IMG/VR virus record: IMGVR_UViG_3300025872_004375
Location: 1-64,000 of that record
Length of the DNA stretch: 64,000 bases
Strand: one strand, 5' to 3'
Source of the DNA: a virus
Position numbers and translations under genes: made by a program. Below the pieces are notes generated by a model. That model was not told the DNA's origin, searched no databases, and worked only from the letters and a program-made list of their open reading frames with translations. Positions 62,434 through 64,000 of this stretch are shown piece after piece (the first letter of the stretch is position 1; each line of letters begins with the position of its first letter).

Positions 62434-63516
62434 CTAATCAAGAGGTTGAAGCATCATCTTGTAGCGCTTTCCTGTCTTGTTGTTGATGACGCAGAGAAAC
62501 TCTTCTTCCTCAAGGATTGTCCAGTCTCCACGATCGTTCCGCAGGTGTAGGTCGCCCGTGTACACGTTCTGCCAGCGGAGTGCAGGAGTTCCAAGATTGT
62601 AGGTGAAGTCGGAGTTGGGAGTGATTGAACCCTTCAAGCCAATCGATCCCGTGATCTGCATTGAGCCCGACATGAAGATGTTTGTTATGCCACCGGTATC
62701 AGTCGTTCCAATCCTGATATTCGTTGTAACACCCGGGTCTGCCCCAAGACCGAAGTTCAAGTTCTTTGTGCTACCAACCGCGGTGGCACCACACGCGAGG
62801 TTCAAAGTAACGTTGCCAGTCCTCGCAGAAGCGACGGTGAACGTGTGTGAAGTGCTGCCCGCAGAGTTTCCTATTGAGATGCTAGAAGCTGCACTGCCCA
62901 GAGAAATTGTCGATGCATTAGTGGGAAAAACGGTGACTGTGCTAGCGTTAGTTAGGAAGTCACCGCCATTTACTGTGAGGTCACCTTCAATTGCGAGATT
63001 ACCATTTGACTGCGTGGCAGTGATAGTTGCGTTACCGCCTGAGTCCTTTAGAGTGATGCTACCTGAGTAGACGGTATTTCCGCCGAAGAGAGTAGACTTG
63101 GTGCCGTCTCTTGAACCAGACACATAGAAGAAGACGTCCGCTCCCTTGTCACTTGGAGAGTCAACAGAGCTTTCACCACCTCGGAATGCTGCAGATCCAG
63201 TGGTGAAAATTGATCCGTTTGTCGTTGAATCGAAGAATTCGTCGACTGTTAGAGTGACACCGGTCAGAGTGCCCGAGATGTGAACGTCGCCACCAAATGT
63301 AACCCTGTCACTGCCGCCAGTAGAGCCAGAGATGAAAAGCCACGTGTCTGAACCTGTACCCGCAAGTATGAGGTTGCCAGTGTCGACGGTGACCCCATCG
63401 TTCCCAGCAGCCCCTGATCCGATGAGCAGAAGTCTCGGGTTTGTTGAGCTCCCCGATGCGATAAGCCTCTCTGCACGTATGCCAGAAGACTTGAAATCTG
63501 GTGGTCTTGTAGCCAT
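62434..63516 (-). CDS. Fibre-like virion protein, paralog of the 60077-62386 product
   Basis: The protein has 360 aa from the ATG at 63516 (MATRPPDFKSSGIRAERLIA), whose start overlaps the previous stop. It has repeats of the same type as its neighbour (WLFISGSTGGSDRVTFGGDV, FFYVSGSRDGTKSTLFGGNT). The C-terminal 60 residues (RWQNVYTGDLHLRNDRGDW, ending GKRYKMMLQPLD) match the neighbour's end domain. The middle lacks the three 40-residue repeats. The shared end domain likely acts as a chaperone-like tip or virion anchor. Confidence 0.8.
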   Translation of the reverse strand: MATRPPDFKSSGIRAERLIASGSSTNPRLLLIGSGAAGNDGVTVDTGNLILAGTGSDTWLFISGSTGGSDRVTFGGDVHISGTLTGVTLTVDEFFDSTTNGSIFTTGSAAFRGGESSVDSPSDKGADVFFYVSGSRDGTKSTLFGGNTVYSGSITLKDSGGNATITATQSNGNLAIEGDLTVNGGDFLTNASTVTVFPTNASTISLGSAASSISIGNSAGSTSHTFTVASARTGNVTLNLACGATAVGSTKNLNFGLGADPGVTTNIRIGTTDTGGITNIFMSGSMQITGSIGLKGSITPNSDFTYNLGTPALRWQNVYTGDLHLRNDRGDWTILEEEEFLCVINNKTGKRYKMMLQPLD

Positions 63517-63761
63517 TAGCTTGTACTCGCAATGAGATATTCTGCAGTGCCGCCAGACGTATCAGACGTGATGACTAGAAAGATGTCATTTGTCTGCTTG
63601 TGAGGTGTGATAGACACGTTTGTGTGGGGAGTCATGACCACTCCGACGTTAATAGTAGAGTCTATTGCTGGATCTGTGGCAATCACTGATGACTGATCCG
63701 CAGCCACTGACATGCTACCAAACTGTAGCACCACTTTGTTGGCTCCCAATTTCGCTCTCAT
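63516..63761 (-). CDS. Small beta-rich virion protein
   Basis: The protein has 81 aa from the ATG at 63761 (overlap with the previous stop as ATGA). It is beta-prone and ends in DIFLVITSDTSGGTAEYLIA. The middle reads ATDPAIDSTINVGVVMTPHT. No family is recognised. Coupled to the fibre genes, it may be a small tip or connector subunit. Confidence 0.6.
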   Translation of the reverse strand: MRAKLGANKVVLQFGSMSVAADQSSVIATDPAIDSTINVGVVMTPHTNVSITPHKQTNDIFLVITSDTSGGTAEYLIASTS

Positions 63762-64000
63762 TCTGACACCACAATGATGGAAACTGACTCAGAAGTGGCA
63801 AAGCTCGCACCGACGGTGACTGTATCAGTCGTGATTGCCTTGATGAACACATTGAAGCTGTCATTTTGAGCTGTTGCAACGACGACGGGAACGCTGGAGT
63901 ACGTGTGCTTGAAGTTATAGACAACCTCGTTGCTGCCTCCGAAATCTACCACGGCGCTTTCAAGGACGACAGCATCATCCGACTGGTAGGTGTACTTCGG
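63758..64000 (-). CDS. H-type-lectin-like virion protein (partial, runs off right edge)
   Basis: The frame is open at base 64000, so the start is outside. The visible 80 residues include VDFGGSNEVVYNFKHTYSSV, PVVVATAQNDSFNVFIKAIT and TVGASFATSESVSIIVVSE. An aromatic, then PVVV, then FNVFIKAITTDTVTVGASF resembles the strand order of H-type lectin or tail-fibre beta domains. It may bind sugars at the tail tip. The call rests on one motif and partial sequence. Confidence 0.55.
   Translation of the reverse strand, partial: PKYTYQSDDAVVLESAVVDFGGSNEVVYNFKHTYSSVPVVVATAQNDSFNVFIKAITTDTVTVGASFATSESVSIIVVSE

Noticed and set aside
1-64000. tRNA genes in the gaps
   Set aside because: Intergenic gaps are too short for a tRNA (most under 60 nt) and the two widest hold only hairpins and promoter-like sequence; no cloverleaf was seen.

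Overview
The window is a continuous piece of a large T4-like tailed phage (myovirus). Every gene I can support lies on the minus strand, so transcription runs from base 64000 toward base 1. Genes are packed head to tail, mostly with 1-4 nt start/stop overlaps (TAATG, TGATG, ATGA, GTGA, TTGA) or short gaps. No gap exceeds about 110 nt. I see no tRNA, CRISPR, integrase or insertion sequence. The T4 assignment rests on recognisable large terminase (gp17), portal (gp20), prohead protease (gp21), baseplate gp6, gp25 and gp5-like proteins and a gp55-like late sigma factor. The host cannot be named from this window. Strong GGAG/AGGAGG ribosome sites suggest a bacterium with ordinary Shine-Dalgarno usage.

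Layout, in order of transcription. (1) 64000-60077: four fibre-like virion genes; two share a C-terminal domain and are built from short beta-type repeats. (2) 59948-41619: an 18-kb sugar cassette. It holds about ten glycosyltransferases, GDP-fucose synthesis (Gmd, Fcl), UDP-galactopyranose mutase, a short UDP-glucose dehydrogenase-like protein, a nucleotidylyltransferase, a NodU/TobZ-type carbamoyltransferase, a methyltransferase, a radical SAM/SPASM enzyme and a Cas4/RecB-like nuclease. (3) 41619-40255: a small membrane protein, the gp55-like sigma factor and a small helical protein. (4) 40254-36228: baseplate genes (gp5-like spike, a small protein, gp25, gp6). (5) 36218-12795: about 23 kb of very large virion proteins carrying LamG, fibronectin-III-like and DNRLRE-like modules. 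(6) 12823-8153: a RuvC-like nuclease, DnaG-type primase and a single-chain SbcD-SbcC (Mre11-Rad50) fusion. (7) 8175-1: head and packaging genes (terminase, portal, protease, small core proteins and a partial acidic scaffold-like protein). The major capsid gene would be expected just past base 1.

The most striking content is in the sugar cassette. A GT11 alpha-1,2-fucosyltransferase is followed, overlapping, by a GT6 enzyme with the sequence hallmarks of vertebrate ABO/alpha-1,3-galactosyltransferases. GDP-fucose synthesis genes lie in the same cassette. Together these could build a histo-blood-group-like glycan (Fuc-alpha-1,2-Gal with an alpha-1,3 Gal or GalNAc). No flippase, polymerase or lipid-carrier initiating transferase is visible, so the glycan is more likely put on a virion protein, or another cytoplasmic acceptor, than exported. 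The fused SbcD-SbcC protein and the T4-late-like TATACATA elements are secondary points of interest.
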